Below are positions 18,756 through 27,451 of a stretch of 43,580 nucleotides of DNA, one piece after another. The notes under the pieces are model-generated. The model saw only the letters and a list, made by a program, of their open reading frames with translations. It made no database searches and was not told where the DNA came from. The first letter of the stretch is position 1. Each line of letters begins with the position of its first letter. Source of the DNA: Clostridium frigoris (lineage in GTDB: Bacteria > Bacillota > Clostridia > Clostridiales > Clostridiaceae); the NCBI RefSeq assembly GCF_018861865.1, contig NZ_JAHLDV010000032.1, positions 1 to 43,580 of the forward strand. Reading direction: 5' to 3'. A program made the translations under genes and the position numbers.

Positions 18756-20870
18756 ATGGAAGCTATTAGTAATTCTGTAAAGAAAAAAGACCATGATACA
18801 AAAATAAGCGGTCGTGCACTTTATGTAGATGATCAAGTTATGGAGGATATGAATTATGGCAGACTATTACATTCCGCAAAGGCAAAGGCACGTATAACAA
18901 ATATTATTCTTCCGGAATTACCAAAGGGTTATTTTATTGTTGACAAAAATGACGTACCAGGTATAAACCTTGTTCATATAGTTCTTGATGATACTCCTGT
19001 TTTTGCCAATGATACAGTAGAGTATGTTGGTGATCCGATTTTGATGGTTGTCGGTCCAGTTTTTAAAGAAGTTGATAGAATATTAAATGAAATTGTTGTT
19101 GTCTATGAAGAACTAGTACCAATTCTTGACATGTTTAAATCTGATACAATTTTTTTCAATTACAACTTTGAAAAAGGAGATATAGATAATGCATTAAAAG
19201 AAGCTGATCATGTTTTCATCGAAACTTTTCAAACTGGTTACCAAGAACAGGCATATCTTGAAACACAAGGTATGATTGCTTATCCTCATGATGGAAGAAT
19301 TACTGTACGTGGTTCTATGCAGTGCCCCTATTATATAAAAGGTGCAGTTTCCAAAGCAATGGGTTATGAAGACAAGGATGTTCAAATTATTCAAGATGTT
19401 ACTGGTGGTGGATTCGGTGGCAAAGAAGCGTTTCCATCAATTCTAGCTTGTCAAATTGCTGTAGCCGCAAAAAAAGCAAACAAACCAGTTAAAATAATTT
19501 TTGATAGACGAGAAGATATGGAATATACCTCAAAACGTCATCCATCTATTAGCACATATAAGGTAGCTATTAAAGACAACGAAATTACTGGTATGGATGT
19601 TGATGTTATGTTTAATGGCGGAGCATATACCACACTTTCAGCTGTTGTTCTGCAACGTGGTTTGATTTGTGCAAATGGTGTATACCGCATAGATAATCTT
19701 CGTGTTGCTGGGCGTGCTATGAAAACAAATACTGTACCTTGCGGAGCATATCGTGGTTTTGGCGCACCTCAAACATTCTTTGCAGTAGAAATGATTATGG
19801 ATCATATCTCGAAAAAAATGGGTATTGATTCACTTAAACTTAAAGAAAAGTATATGGTTAAACAATATGATTCTACATCTACAAGTGGCAAGTATCATTT
19901 TCATGTCCCACTACCTGAAATGATAGAGCGAATTGATGTTCTTACTGATTACCGTGCAAAACGAGAGTTATATAAAAATCAAACTGGTAGATACCGCAAG
20001 GGTATTGGTCTGTCTATGTATTATCATGGATGTGGTTTTACTGGTAGTGGAGAGAGAGACCTCATTAAGGCTGTTGCAAAAATTAGGAAAAATAAGGATG
20101 ATACAGTAGACATTTTAGCAAGCAACGCAGATATTGGTCAAGGCTTAAAAACTACCTTCTGTAAAATTGTTGCGGACACCCTTGGCATTTCTTATGATAG
20201 GGTATTAAATATTAATCCAGATACAGATCTTGTGCCCAATTCAGGTCCAACTGTTGCAAGCCGCTCGCTAATGACCGTTGGAGAATTACTTAAGCGTGCC
20301 GCCACGAGACTTAAGAAGGAATGGAAAGCTGGAGAAGAACAAATTATAGAAGAGCATTTTGTTGAACCTGATTTTGTAATTCCTTTTAGTATGGAAAAAT
20401 TCACAGGAGATGCATATCCAACCTATTCATGGTCTGTAAATGTTATTGAAGTAAAAGTAGACACACTTACAGCCACTACAGAAATTCTTGGAGCATGGGG
20501 TATTTTTGATGTTGGTGTTCCAATTGATATGAATATAATACTCGGTCAGATGCAAGGTGGATTCCTTCAAGGTATTGGTTATTCCTCTATGGAACAAATG
20601 GATTACAATGATAAAGGTATGATTCGTAATAATAATCTAAGTGATTATACAATACCAACATCCGTTGATGTACCAAATCTTGTGACTGAAATAATGAATA
20701 ATCCATATACCCATGGCCCATATGGAGCAAAAGGTGCAGGAGAACTTCCTCTCGTTGGCGCTGCTCCAGCTTATGTTGAAGCAATGGAAAATGCACTTTG
20801 TGAAAACCTATATAAAGCTCCATTTACAACGGAAGATACCATGAAAGTACTGCAAAGGGGGCTTAAATAA
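18756..20870 (+). CDS. xdhA: Xanthine dehydrogenase, molybdenum-binding subunit
   Basis: This 704-residue molybdenum hydroxylase large subunit oxidises xanthine or hypoxanthine at a ring carbon. GGGFGGKEAF near residue 217 and CGAYRGFGAPQ bind molybdopterin, and the catalytic glutamate lies in GAKGAGELPL near residue 661. The ATG at 18756 is chosen because AGGAGG lies within the preceding six codons. It is followed by xdhC with a one-base TAATG overlap, so the Mo, FeS and FAD subunits are translationally linked. The order Mo-FeS-FAD and separate chains set it apart from the fused enzyme at 15465. Substrate preference among purines cannot be read from sequence. Confidence 0.92.
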   Translation: MEAISNSVKKKDHDTKISGRALYVDDQVMEDMNYGRLLHSAKAKARITNIILPELPKGYFIVDKNDVPGINLVHIVLDDTPVFANDTVEYVGDPILMVVGPVFKEVDRILNEIVVVYEELVPILDMFKSDTIFFNYNFEKGDIDNALKEADHVFIETFQTGYQEQAYLETQGMIAYPHDGRITVRGSMQCPYYIKGAVSKAMGYEDKDVQIIQDVTGGGFGGKEAFPSILACQIAVAAKKANKPVKIIFDRREDMEYTSKRHPSISTYKVAIKDNEITGMDVDVMFNGGAYTTLSAVVLQRGLICANGVYRIDNLRVAGRAMKTNTVPCGAYRGFGAPQTFFAVEMIMDHISKKMGIDSLKLKEKYMVKQYDSTSTSGKYHFHVPLPEMIERIDVLTDYRAKRELYKNQTGRYRKGIGLSMYYHGCGFTGSGERDLIKAVAKIRKNKDDTVDILASNADIGQGLKTTFCKIVADTLGISYDRVLNINPDTDLVPNSGPTVASRSLMTVGELLKRAATRLKKEWKAGEEQIIEEHFVEPDFVIPFSMEKFTGDAYPTYSWSVNVIEVKVDTLTATTEILGAWGIFDVGVPIDMNIILGQMQGGFLQGIGYSSMEQMDYNDKGMIRNNNLSDYTIPTSVDVPNLVTEIMNNPYTHGPYGAKGAGELPLVGAAPAYVEAMENALCENLYKAPFTTEDTMKVLQRGLK

Positions 20871-21337
20871 TGATAAAGTTTATTCTTAATGGAAAAGAAA
20901 TTACATCCATTGCCAATGCAAATCAGAGATTGCTAGATGTACTTCGAAATGAGTTTCACATAACTGGAGTAAAATGTGGCTGTAAAGAGGGAGAATGCGG
21001 TGCCTGTTCTGTCATTCTTGATGGGAAATTAGTTAACTCTTGCATGGTAGCTGTGGGTAGCATAGAAGGTTGTACTGTTATTACCATTGAAGGCTATCGC
21101 GAAACAAAGCGTTTTGATGTTCTTAGTAGCGCATATTCCTCTGTTAGTGCTGTCCAATGTGGATTTTGTATTCCTGGTATGATACTAGCTTCTGAATGTA
21201 TACTTGTCAAAAATCCAAATCCTACTGAAGCAGATATTCGTGATGGAATTTCTGGAAATCTCTGTAGATGCACCGGATATAATGCAATAGTTAATGCAAT
21301 TGGTATTGCAGCAAAGGAGGGGAAAGGATTATGGTAA
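20870..21337 (+). CDS. xdhC: Xanthine dehydrogenase, 2Fe-2S subunit
   Basis: This 155-residue electron-transfer subunit holds two 2Fe-2S clusters. The plant-ferredoxin cluster is bound by CGCKEGECGACSV plus a following cysteine, and the second by QCGFCIPGM and CRCTGY. Length is typical. The start codon overlaps the xdhA stop codon (TAATG), and its own 3' end overlaps xdhB by seven bases. It passes electrons from the molybdenum centre in XdhA to FAD in XdhB. Confidence 0.94.
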   Translation: MIKFILNGKEITSIANANQRLLDVLRNEFHITGVKCGCKEGECGACSVILDGKLVNSCMVAVGSIEGCTVITIEGYRETKRFDVLSSAYSSVSAVQCGFCIPGMILASECILVKNPNPTEADIRDGISGNLCRCTGYNAIVNAIGIAAKEGKGLW

Positions 21338-22149
21338 ATAAATATCTACCAACATCACTTGAATTAGCATTAAACATCCTTGCAAATGAAGTTGTTACTC
21401 CCTACGCTGGAGGTACGGATTTAATGATTAAACCTGATGAAAATGTAACATATTTGTTTCTTAATAAAATAACTGAGATGAAGAATATTGTAGAAGATGA
21501 AGAATATATTCGCATTGGAGCTGCCTGCAGCTTTACTGATATTATTGAAAGTAACCTTGTACCAAATATTCTAAAGGAAGCATCAGCTGAAATTGCAGCA
21601 CCTGCAATCCGTAACTTAGGTACTATTGGTGGAAATATCTGTAATGGGTCTGCTAAGGCTGACAGTGCTCTAATACTTTTCGCCGCGAACTCTAAATTAC
21701 GTCTTGTAAGTAACAAAGGTGAACGTGTAATTCCAATTACTGAGTTTTATCTAGGTAGAAAAAGGACTTGCATGCATTCTGATGAACTACTTGTTGAAAT
21801 TCTTATGAGTAAAACAGGTCTTAATAATTATTATTATAAGAAGGTTGGTGCAAGAAATGCTTTGGCAATTGCGAGGGTATCTTTTGCTGGAGTTCTTAAT
21901 GTAGAAAATGGTAAAATTACTAACTGCTCTACTGCATTTGGTGCAGTAAGTGATGTTATCATAAGACGAGCTGATATCGATGTTATGCTTTCTGGCAAAA
22001 CTATTGAAGAAGCAAAGATTGTAAAAGAAGATTATCTTAAAAAATATGATCATGAGATTGTTCCTATAAGAGGTAGAATTTCTGCTGAATATAGAAAAAC
22101 TGTATGCATGAATTTACTTCGGGACTTTCTTGAAAGCAATGGAATCTAA
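21331..22149 (+). CDS. xdhB: Xanthine dehydrogenase, FAD-binding subunit
   Basis: This 272-residue CoxM/XdhB-type flavoprotein passes electrons to NAD(P) or another acceptor. TPYAGGTDLMIKP near the N-terminus and IRNLGTIGGNICNGSAKADS bind FAD, and GARNALAIARVSF marks the C-terminal CO dehydrogenase flavoprotein domain. The ATG overlaps xdhC by seven bases and sits behind AAGGAGGGG. It closes the tightly packed enzyme operon; no strong terminator is seen directly after it. Confidence 0.93.
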   Translation: MVNKYLPTSLELALNILANEVVTPYAGGTDLMIKPDENVTYLFLNKITEMKNIVEDEEYIRIGAACSFTDIIESNLVPNILKEASAEIAAPAIRNLGTIGGNICNGSAKADSALILFAANSKLRLVSNKGERVIPITEFYLGRKRTCMHSDELLVEILMSKTGLNNYYYKKVGARNALAIARVSFAGVLNVENGKITNCSTAFGAVSDVIIRRADIDVMLSGKTIEEAKIVKEDYLKKYDHEIVPIRGRISAEYRKTVCMNLLRDFLESNGI

Positions 22150-22223
22150 TTCGTCTATAATTAATAACCTTAGCACATTCAAATAAAAATTTAGTTTACA
22201 AATATATTCATTTTATTAATTAA

Positions 22224-22273
22224 TTGTAAATTTAACATTCCTTTACTATAATAAAATCAGCCTAATTAATTAG
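22224..22273 (+). promoter_or_regulatory. Promoter and palindromic operator candidate before the xanthine/urate permease
   Basis: TTGTAA (22224-22229), 17 bases and TATAAT (22247-22252) make a clear promoter. A perfect 12-bp palindrome CTAATTAATTAG (22262-22273) starts a few bases past the expected transcription start, a classic repressor position. The leader is about 120 bases long and also has a small hairpin GTGTA-AACAA-TACAC (22321-22335). Confidence 0.6.
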
Positions 22274-22379
22274 AATGAAGGTGGAGAGATTAACGTTTTT
22301 GTTATTGCCATGTAGCTAATGTGTAAACAATACACTCTTTTAACATTAAAAATTCATATCTTATTAGGGGGTTATATCC

Positions 22380-23741
22380 ATGTCAAAAGTAAAAAATGTA
22401 GACATTTCAAAGATAGACAAAGTAAATGAAATGCTTCCAATTGGTCAACTTGCCACGCTAGGCCTTCAGCATGTCCTAGCAATGTATGCAGGTGCGGTTG
22501 CTGTACCATTAATTATTGGTAATGCTGTGGGTTTGTCGCCAGCTGAGCTTTCACTTTTAATAGCTGCTGACTTATTTACTTGTGGCATTGCAACATTACT
22601 ACAAGCAATTGGAATAGGATCATATGTTGGAATTAGATTGCCGGCTATTTTAGGATGCACCTTTGCAGCTGTTGGCCCAATAATTATTATAGGAAAAAAC
22701 TTGGGAATGCAAACAGCATATGGTTCGATAATGGTTGCCGCAATTATCGTTGTACTTATTGCACCATTGTATGGTAAAATATTAAAATTTTTTCCTACTA
22801 TAGTAACAGGTACTGTGGTTACTATGATTGGGCTTTCTTTGATCAATGTTGGTGTGACTAGCATTGGTGGAGGTGCGGGCTCAAAAGATTTTGGAAGTGT
22901 ACGTAATCTTTTACTTGGTGCCTTTGTAATGGTCATTGTTCTACTTTCCAATAAATTCTTTAAAGGATTTCTTCAAGCAATCTCTGTTTTAACTGGTATA
23001 ATTTTAGGCACTATGGTTGCCTCATTTATGGGAATGGTTGATTTTTCACAAGTCACTAATGCTAAATGGATAAGTTTTGTACATCCTTTTAACTTTGGTA
23101 TGCCTAAATTTGATCTAGGTTCAATCATTATGATGAGTTTTGTAATGCTTGTAGTAATGATTGAATCAACAGGAACATACCTTGGTATAGGTAAAGTCTG
23201 TGGAAAAGATATTACACAAAAAGATATTGTACGTGGACTTCGTGCAGAAGGAATTGCAACATTTTTAGGTGGCATATTTAATTCCTTTCCTTATACCACA
23301 TTCAATCAAAATTTAGGACTTTTGGCACTTAGCAAAGTAGTGAGCCGTTTTGTTGTTATCGCTTCTGGTATCATTCTTATTGCGCTTGGCTTAATTCCTA
23401 AATTTGCAGCCTTAGCTACAATTGTTCCTCAACCAGTTATTGGTGGAGCTACAACTATTATGTTTGCAATGGTTGCAGTAGCTGGAATACAAATGCTTGC
23501 AAAAGTAGATTTTAACAGAAATTCAAATATGTTAGTTGTTGCCTGTTCTATTGGGATAGGACTTGGAATTACTGCTGTACCTAACTTATTTGACCAAACA
23601 CCTACAATTTTTAAATCTATATTTAGTAGTGGAATAGTTTCTTCCTCCATAGTTGCAGTAGTACTTAATGCTTTCATGAATCACGATGATAAAAATGCTC
23701 ACACTGATATAAAGATTTCTGAAACACATTTAGAGGCATAA
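22380..23741 (+). CDS. NCS2 (NAT) family xanthine/urate permease
   Basis: This 453-residue membrane protein of the nucleobase-ascorbate transporter group has about 14 helices. The QH motif is present in LGLQHVLAMYAGAVAVPLI near residue 25. The helix-8 motif is VMIESTGTYLGIGKVCGK. The NAT signature reads QNLGLLALSKV, with serine where the threonine of the QNxGxxxxT pattern is usual. Sequence and context point to proton-coupled uptake of xanthine or urate (PbuX/UacT type); which one cannot be decided here. It has its own promoter 230 bases after xdhB and ends before a strong terminator. It may be the only working purine importer of the island, because the other permease gene carries a deletion. 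Confidence 0.9.
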   Translation: MSKVKNVDISKIDKVNEMLPIGQLATLGLQHVLAMYAGAVAVPLIIGNAVGLSPAELSLLIAADLFTCGIATLLQAIGIGSYVGIRLPAILGCTFAAVGPIIIIGKNLGMQTAYGSIMVAAIIVVLIAPLYGKILKFFPTIVTGTVVTMIGLSLINVGVTSIGGGAGSKDFGSVRNLLLGAFVMVIVLLSNKFFKGFLQAISVLTGIILGTMVASFMGMVDFSQVTNAKWISFVHPFNFGMPKFDLGSIIMMSFVMLVVMIESTGTYLGIGKVCGKDITQKDIVRGLRAEGIATFLGGIFNSFPYTTFNQNLGLLALSKVVSRFVVIASGIILIALGLIPKFAALATIVPQPVIGGATTIMFAMVAVAGIQMLAKVDFNRNSNMLVVACSIGIGLGITAVPNLFDQTPTIFKSIFSSGIVSSSIVAVVLNAFMNHDDKNAHTDIKISETHLEA

Positions 23742-23800
23742 TTATAGAATTCAATACATTAATTTAGATACCTAAAATAATAAAATTCATATTTTAAAAA

Positions 23801-23837
23801 ACCACACTCCTATATTTTTATAGGAGTGTGGTTTTTA
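23801..23837. terminator. Bidirectional terminator after the permease
   Basis: A perfect 14-bp stem (23801-23814 with 23819-23832, TTTT loop) is flanked by TTTTT on the plus side and by A-runs on the other, so it can stop transcription from both directions. It ends the right arm of the purine island. Confidence 0.85.
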
Positions 23838-23875
23838 TATTAACTAAATCAACTGTTTTTAATAAACAATCAACA

Positions 23876-23907
23876 AAAGCCTCAATAATTTTAGTTATTG
23901 AGGCTTT
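23876..23907 (-). terminator. Terminator of the aldose epimerase gene
   Basis: A perfect 13-bp stem (23876-23888 with 23895-23907, six-base loop) lies just past the stop codon of the minus-strand gene at 23920. On that strand the stem ends in GGCTTTTGTTG, a short U-tail. Confidence 0.75.
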
Positions 23908-23919
23908 AATAATCATGTA

Positions 23920-24798
23920 TTATTCTACAATAGATATCTTATAACTATATTTAAACTCTTGTCCACTATTTAATTCAATTGAGCCCTCTTTCTCTTTAAA
24001 TTCGCCAGTAAAATCTTCATAATCAGCATGTCCAAACCAAGGTTCTATACATAAAAATGGTGCTCCCCTTTTTGGAGCCCATATTCCCATATAAGGAAAT
24101 CCTTTGAATTCCACAGATACGGACTTCTCATGATTTTTTGATTTTATAGTTATTTTATCAGATTTTAAATCATCAAATACTAAGGCATCGTCTTTAAATA
24201 AATCTTTTGATAAAATCATGATATCAGTATCCTTTAAACCTTCTTTTCTCTTATGTGAATAATAACCATCTTTAGTTATTTCCATTCTATCGCTTGTTTC
24301 TTTCTTATTAAATTTAAGATAATAATCTTCTAATTTTTCATTTTTTTCAATAGGACACATAAATGCAGGATGTGCACCTATTGAAAATGACATATCCTTA
24401 TCATCTAAATTTATAACATTATACGTTACCTTAACTGTATTTCCTTCAATTGTATAGTTAATATGTAAAGAAAATTTAAATGGATATCTTTTCATAGTTT
24501 CCTCAGAATACTTTAGTTCAAAAGTTATTGAATTATTAGTTTGTGCTACAAATTTAAAATCTGATATTCTACCCAACCCATGAGATGGTAATTCATATGT
24601 TTTTTTATCAATCCTATATTTTGAATCTACTAGGTTTCCTACAATCGGAAACAGAATTGGCGAATGATACTTCCAGTATTTTGCATCTCCATTCCAAAGA
24701 TACTGTGTTCCTTCTTTTTTCCCAGTTATAGAATGTAGTTCTGCTCCACGAGTACTAGCTGTTATTTTAATTGTTGAATTCTCTAAAGAATAAATCAT
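23920..24798 (-). CDS. LacX-type aldose 1-epimerase family protein
   Basis: This 292-residue galactose mutarotase-fold protein belongs to the LacX branch. The catalytic histidine is expected in SIGAHPAFMCP and the catalytic glutamate in LCIEPWFGHAD. The N-terminal HSPILFPIVGNL segment is typical. Family members interconvert alpha and beta anomers of free or phosphorylated hexoses; the actual sugar is unknown. It lies 41 bases after the RpiR regulator gene and shares its transcript. The ATG sits behind AAGGAAG. Confidence 0.85.
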   Translation of the reverse strand: MIYSLENSTIKITASTRGAELHSITGKKEGTQYLWNGDAKYWKYHSPILFPIVGNLVDSKYRIDKKTYELPSHGLGRISDFKFVAQTNNSITFELKYSEETMKRYPFKFSLHINYTIEGNTVKVTYNVINLDDKDMSFSIGAHPAFMCPIEKNEKLEDYYLKFNKKETSDRMEITKDGYYSHKRKEGLKDTDIMILSKDLFKDDALVFDDLKSDKITIKSKNHEKSVSVEFKGFPYMGIWAPKRGAPFLCIEPWFGHADYEDFTGEFKEKEGSIELNSGQEFKYSYKISIVE

Positions 24799-24839
24799 TA
24801 AATACTTCCTTCCTATATATACTTTTATTTAACATACTT

Positions 24840-25697
24840 TTATTTGTAAACTTTATATTCTTCCCATATGTTCTCTAAAGTAGAAAACGTACTTGAAATC
24901 TTTTCTTTTTCTCTTAATCCAACAGCTATGATCAATGCATTTATTACACTAAGTGGTGCTACTAATGAGTCCACAAAGGAAGTCATGTTACTTTGTGCTA
25001 TTAACGTGTGATTAGCGTTTTGTGCTAATGGAGATAATAAACTATCTGTAATTACTATAATATTAGCATTTTTACTTTTAGCAAAGTCTAAAGCTTCAAT
25101 TGTTCTCATCGTATATCTAGGAAAACCTATCCCAATCACTATGTCTTGTTCATTTACATTAAGCAACTGCTCGAATATATCACTAACGCCATATGCAACC
25201 ACCTTAACATTATCTAAAATAAGATTTAAATAAAAACCTAAGAATTCAGCTAATGAAGATGAGTCTCTCAGTCCAATTATATATATTTTTCTAGCTTTAA
25301 ATAGTGAATTAACTATATCCTCAAAAGTTTGATAATTTATACTTTCCAAAGTAGTCTTAATATTTTCCATATCAGCTTTTAATACACTCCTTAGTGCATT
25401 TTCTTGAGTTATGTAATCATTAGATAATTCGATTCTTTGCACAGTTGTTAATTTGTTTCTAATTAATTGTTGAAGAGATTTTTGTAGTTTAGGATACCCA
25501 CTAAATCCTAACTCACTTGCAAATCTTACAACAGTTGATTCACTTACTCCTATACTATCACCTAATTTATCAGCTGTCATAAACGCTGCTTTATCATAGT
25601 GCTTTAGAATATATTCGGCTATCAGTTTTTGACCTTTACTTAAACGTGGTAATTTAATTTGAATAGTTCTCATCAAATCTTGTCTGTTATTTTCCAT
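24840..25697 (-). CDS. MurR/RpiR-family transcriptional regulator
   Basis: This 285-residue regulator has an N-terminal RpiR helix-turn-helix (about 1-77, with LGDSIGVSESTVVRFASELG) and a C-terminal SIS sugar-phosphate isomerase-like domain (about 120-250, with YIIGLRDSSSLAEF and VIVITDSLLSPLA). Such proteins sense phosphosugars such as N-acetylmuramate-6-phosphate or ribose-5-phosphate. Its partner gene is a sugar epimerase, which suits control by a sugar metabolite. No transporter or kinase is adjacent. The ATG follows AAAGGG. Confidence 0.9.
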   Translation of the reverse strand: MENNRQDLMRTIQIKLPRLSKGQKLIAEYILKHYDKAAFMTADKLGDSIGVSESTVVRFASELGFSGYPKLQKSLQQLIRNKLTTVQRIELSNDYITQENALRSVLKADMENIKTTLESINYQTFEDIVNSLFKARKIYIIGLRDSSSLAEFLGFYLNLILDNVKVVAYGVSDIFEQLLNVNEQDIVIGIGFPRYTMRTIEALDFAKSKNANIIVITDSLLSPLAQNANHTLIAQSNMTSFVDSLVAPLSVINALIIAVGLREKEKISSTFSTLENIWEEYKVYK

Positions 25698-25895
25698 AAT
25701 TAGCCAACCCTTTCTATATCAATTCCAACTAACTAAAATAAAAAAATTAAATATATAATAGCATGGAATTTTTATTTCATTTTATCATCTATTGAACTCG
25801 GTTTCAATGAATTATTCATTTTGTGTAATTTTTATCTGATTTTAGGATATAAATAACTTAAACTAGTAAAGCTATTACCACTTCAGCGTCTAGTA

Positions 25896-25924
25896 TTGTT
25901 AAAACAATTCTACTATGCTAAAAT
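25896..25924 (+). promoter_or_regulatory. Promoter of the small zinc ribbon gene
   Basis: TTGTTA (25896-25901), 17 bases and TAAAAT (25919-25924) precede the small gene at 25968 by about 43 bases. The rest of the 270-base spacer from 25698 shows no further clear signal. Confidence 0.5.
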
Positions 25925-25967
25925 TATATTAATAATAATATAAATAAAAAGAAGAGGAGAATTATAT

Positions 25968-26108
25968 ATGATATACTCAACTGGTGAAAAACCTGGGAAT
26001 GGCAAATATGTTTGTAAAATTTGCGGTCAAAAAGTAATATTAGATGATACTACTGATACTTTACCTCCCTGTCCTAAATGTAAAAAAACAAAGTATAGAG
26101 AACTTTAA
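25968..26108 (+). CDS. Small zinc ribbon protein (46 residues)
   Basis: This 46-residue protein has two CxxC knuckles (CKICG and CPKC) separated by about 15 residues, a typical zinc ribbon. It begins MIYSTGEKPGNGKYVCKICG and has a strong site GAGGAGA seven bases before the ATG plus its own promoter. Similar tiny zinc ribbons are widespread in clostridia without known function; binding of nucleic acid or service as a metal-bound protein module is possible. The coding sequence stands alone, between two divergently oriented units. Confidence 0.8.
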   Translation: MIYSTGEKPGNGKYVCKICGQKVILDDTTDTLPPCPKCKKTKYREL

Positions 26109-26435
26109 TATAAATAATTTATCTTACATATATAGCACCCTAAATATCAGAAAACAACAACCATTAATTGTTAAACTGGCGGTATCTCAAAATGATAAAA
26201 ATCATTTCAATAGGTGCCTCCTTTTATTTTATATTTTATGGTAAATAAATTTGCTAACAAATAAAATCTGTGACTGAGGTGACTAAAGTGTTTGTTACTA
26301 AGCATAAGTTAGTAACTTAGTGGGTAACTTATATTTAGTATCGGTAAATCAAATAAAAAAATGCATTTTAAAATCAAGTACATATTTTAATATGATTAAT
26401 TTTACATAAATCTATATTTTGAAAAGGAGTCGAAA
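26109..26435 (+). promoter_or_regulatory. Spacer with dyad operator before the quinone oxidoreductase gene
   Basis: No gene is seen in these 327 bases. A 7-bp AT-only hairpin lies at 26190-26207. A perfect 8-bp dyad GTTACTAA-N7-TTAGTAAC occupies 26294-26301 and 26309-26316, and GTAACTTA is repeated at 26312 and 26324. Dyads of the TTACT/AGTAA kind are operators of HxlR (DUF24) redox sensors, which often control quinone reductases; the link here is inference. No confident promoter boxes were placed. Confidence 0.5.
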
Positions 26436-27437
26436 ATGGATAATACTAAGTTTAGAGCAATGTTAGTATCAGAAACAGAAAAAAAGGAATTTGTAAGACA
26501 AATTGTAAATAGACAAATTGATGATTTACCTGAAGGTGATGTACTAATAAGTGTAAAATATTCTTCACTTAACTATAAGGACGCTCTTTCTGCCACTGGC
26601 AATAAAGGAGTAACTAGAGTTTATCCACACACTCCAGGAATAGATGCTGCAGGCATTGTAGTTGAAAGCTATAATAGTAATTTTAAAGTTAACGATAAGG
26701 TGCTTGTAACAGGCTATGATTTAGGTATGGGTACATTCGGAGGTTATGCAGAATATATTAGAGTTCCTGCTAAATGGGTTGTAAATCTTCCAGACCACCT
26801 TACACTAAGAGAGAGTATGATATTTGGTACTGCTGGATTCACTGCTGCACTATCCATTTATAAACTACTTAACTCAGGTGTTAAACCTAGTGATGGTGAT
26901 ATATTAGTAACGGGATCTACCGGTGGTGTTGGTAGCACCGCAATTTCAATATTAACTAAGATCGGTTACAATGTCACAGCTGCCACAGGAAAATCTTCTG
27001 AAAAAGAAATGCTACTTGGAATTGGTGCTAAACATATAGTCGATAGGAAGGACTTAGATGACAATTCTGGAAGAGCACTTTTAAAGAGTAGATGGGCTGG
27101 AGTAATAGATACTGTAGGTGGTAATATGTTATCTACAGCAATTAAATCTACTAACTATGGAGGTAGCGTTACCTGCTGTGGAAATATTTCTTCCGATCAA
27201 TTTTCAAGTTCAGTCTATCCTTTTATCTTAAAAGGGATTTCATTGCTAGGAATTGATTCTGTTAACTGTCCTATGGATATTAGGCTTAAAATTTGGGATA
27301 AACTATCCTCAGATTGGAAACCTGATAATTTAGATGCTAATGTTGATGAAGTATCACTTAATGAATTAAGTGAAAAAATAGATATGATATTAAGCGGTAA
27401 CCATAAAGGTAGAACTATAGTTAATCTTGATTTATAA
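26436..27437 (+). CDS. YhdH/YhfP-family quinone oxidoreductase
   Basis: This 333-residue zinc-free medium-chain dehydrogenase belongs to the YhdH/YhfP/AcuI group. SSLNYKDALSATG and the TPGIDAAG segment form the N-terminal catalytic domain. TGSTGGVGSTAISIL (about residues 165-180) is the NADPH-binding loop. Members reduce acrylyl-CoA or quinone-like and electrophilic compounds. The ATG sits behind AAAAGGAG. It is a single-gene unit ended by the terminator at 27452-27499. Confidence 0.9.
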   Translation: MDNTKFRAMLVSETEKKEFVRQIVNRQIDDLPEGDVLISVKYSSLNYKDALSATGNKGVTRVYPHTPGIDAAGIVVESYNSNFKVNDKVLVTGYDLGMGTFGGYAEYIRVPAKWVVNLPDHLTLRESMIFGTAGFTAALSIYKLLNSGVKPSDGDILVTGSTGGVGSTAISILTKIGYNVTAATGKSSEKEMLLGIGAKHIVDRKDLDDNSGRALLKSRWAGVIDTVGGNMLSTAIKSTNYGGSVTCCGNISSDQFSSSVYPFILKGISLLGIDSVNCPMDIRLKIWDKLSSDWKPDNLDANVDEVSLNELSEKIDMILSGNHKGRTIVNLDL

Positions 27438-27451
27438 ATTAAAGCAATTTG

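Noticed and set aside
22253-22379. Purine riboswitch in the permease leader
   Set aside because: The leader lacks the conserved purine-riboswitch junction bases and paired loops; only a small hairpin and a palindrome are seen.
22466-22951. Long minus-strand open frame (161 codons) opposite the xanthine/urate permease
   Set aside because: Same type of antisense shadow; the plus-strand gene has all family motifs, a promoter and a ribosome site.
26044-26244. Plus-strand frame of 66 codons near the small zinc ribbon gene
   Set aside because: It overlaps the zinc ribbon gene in another frame, has no ribosome site and shows no domain.
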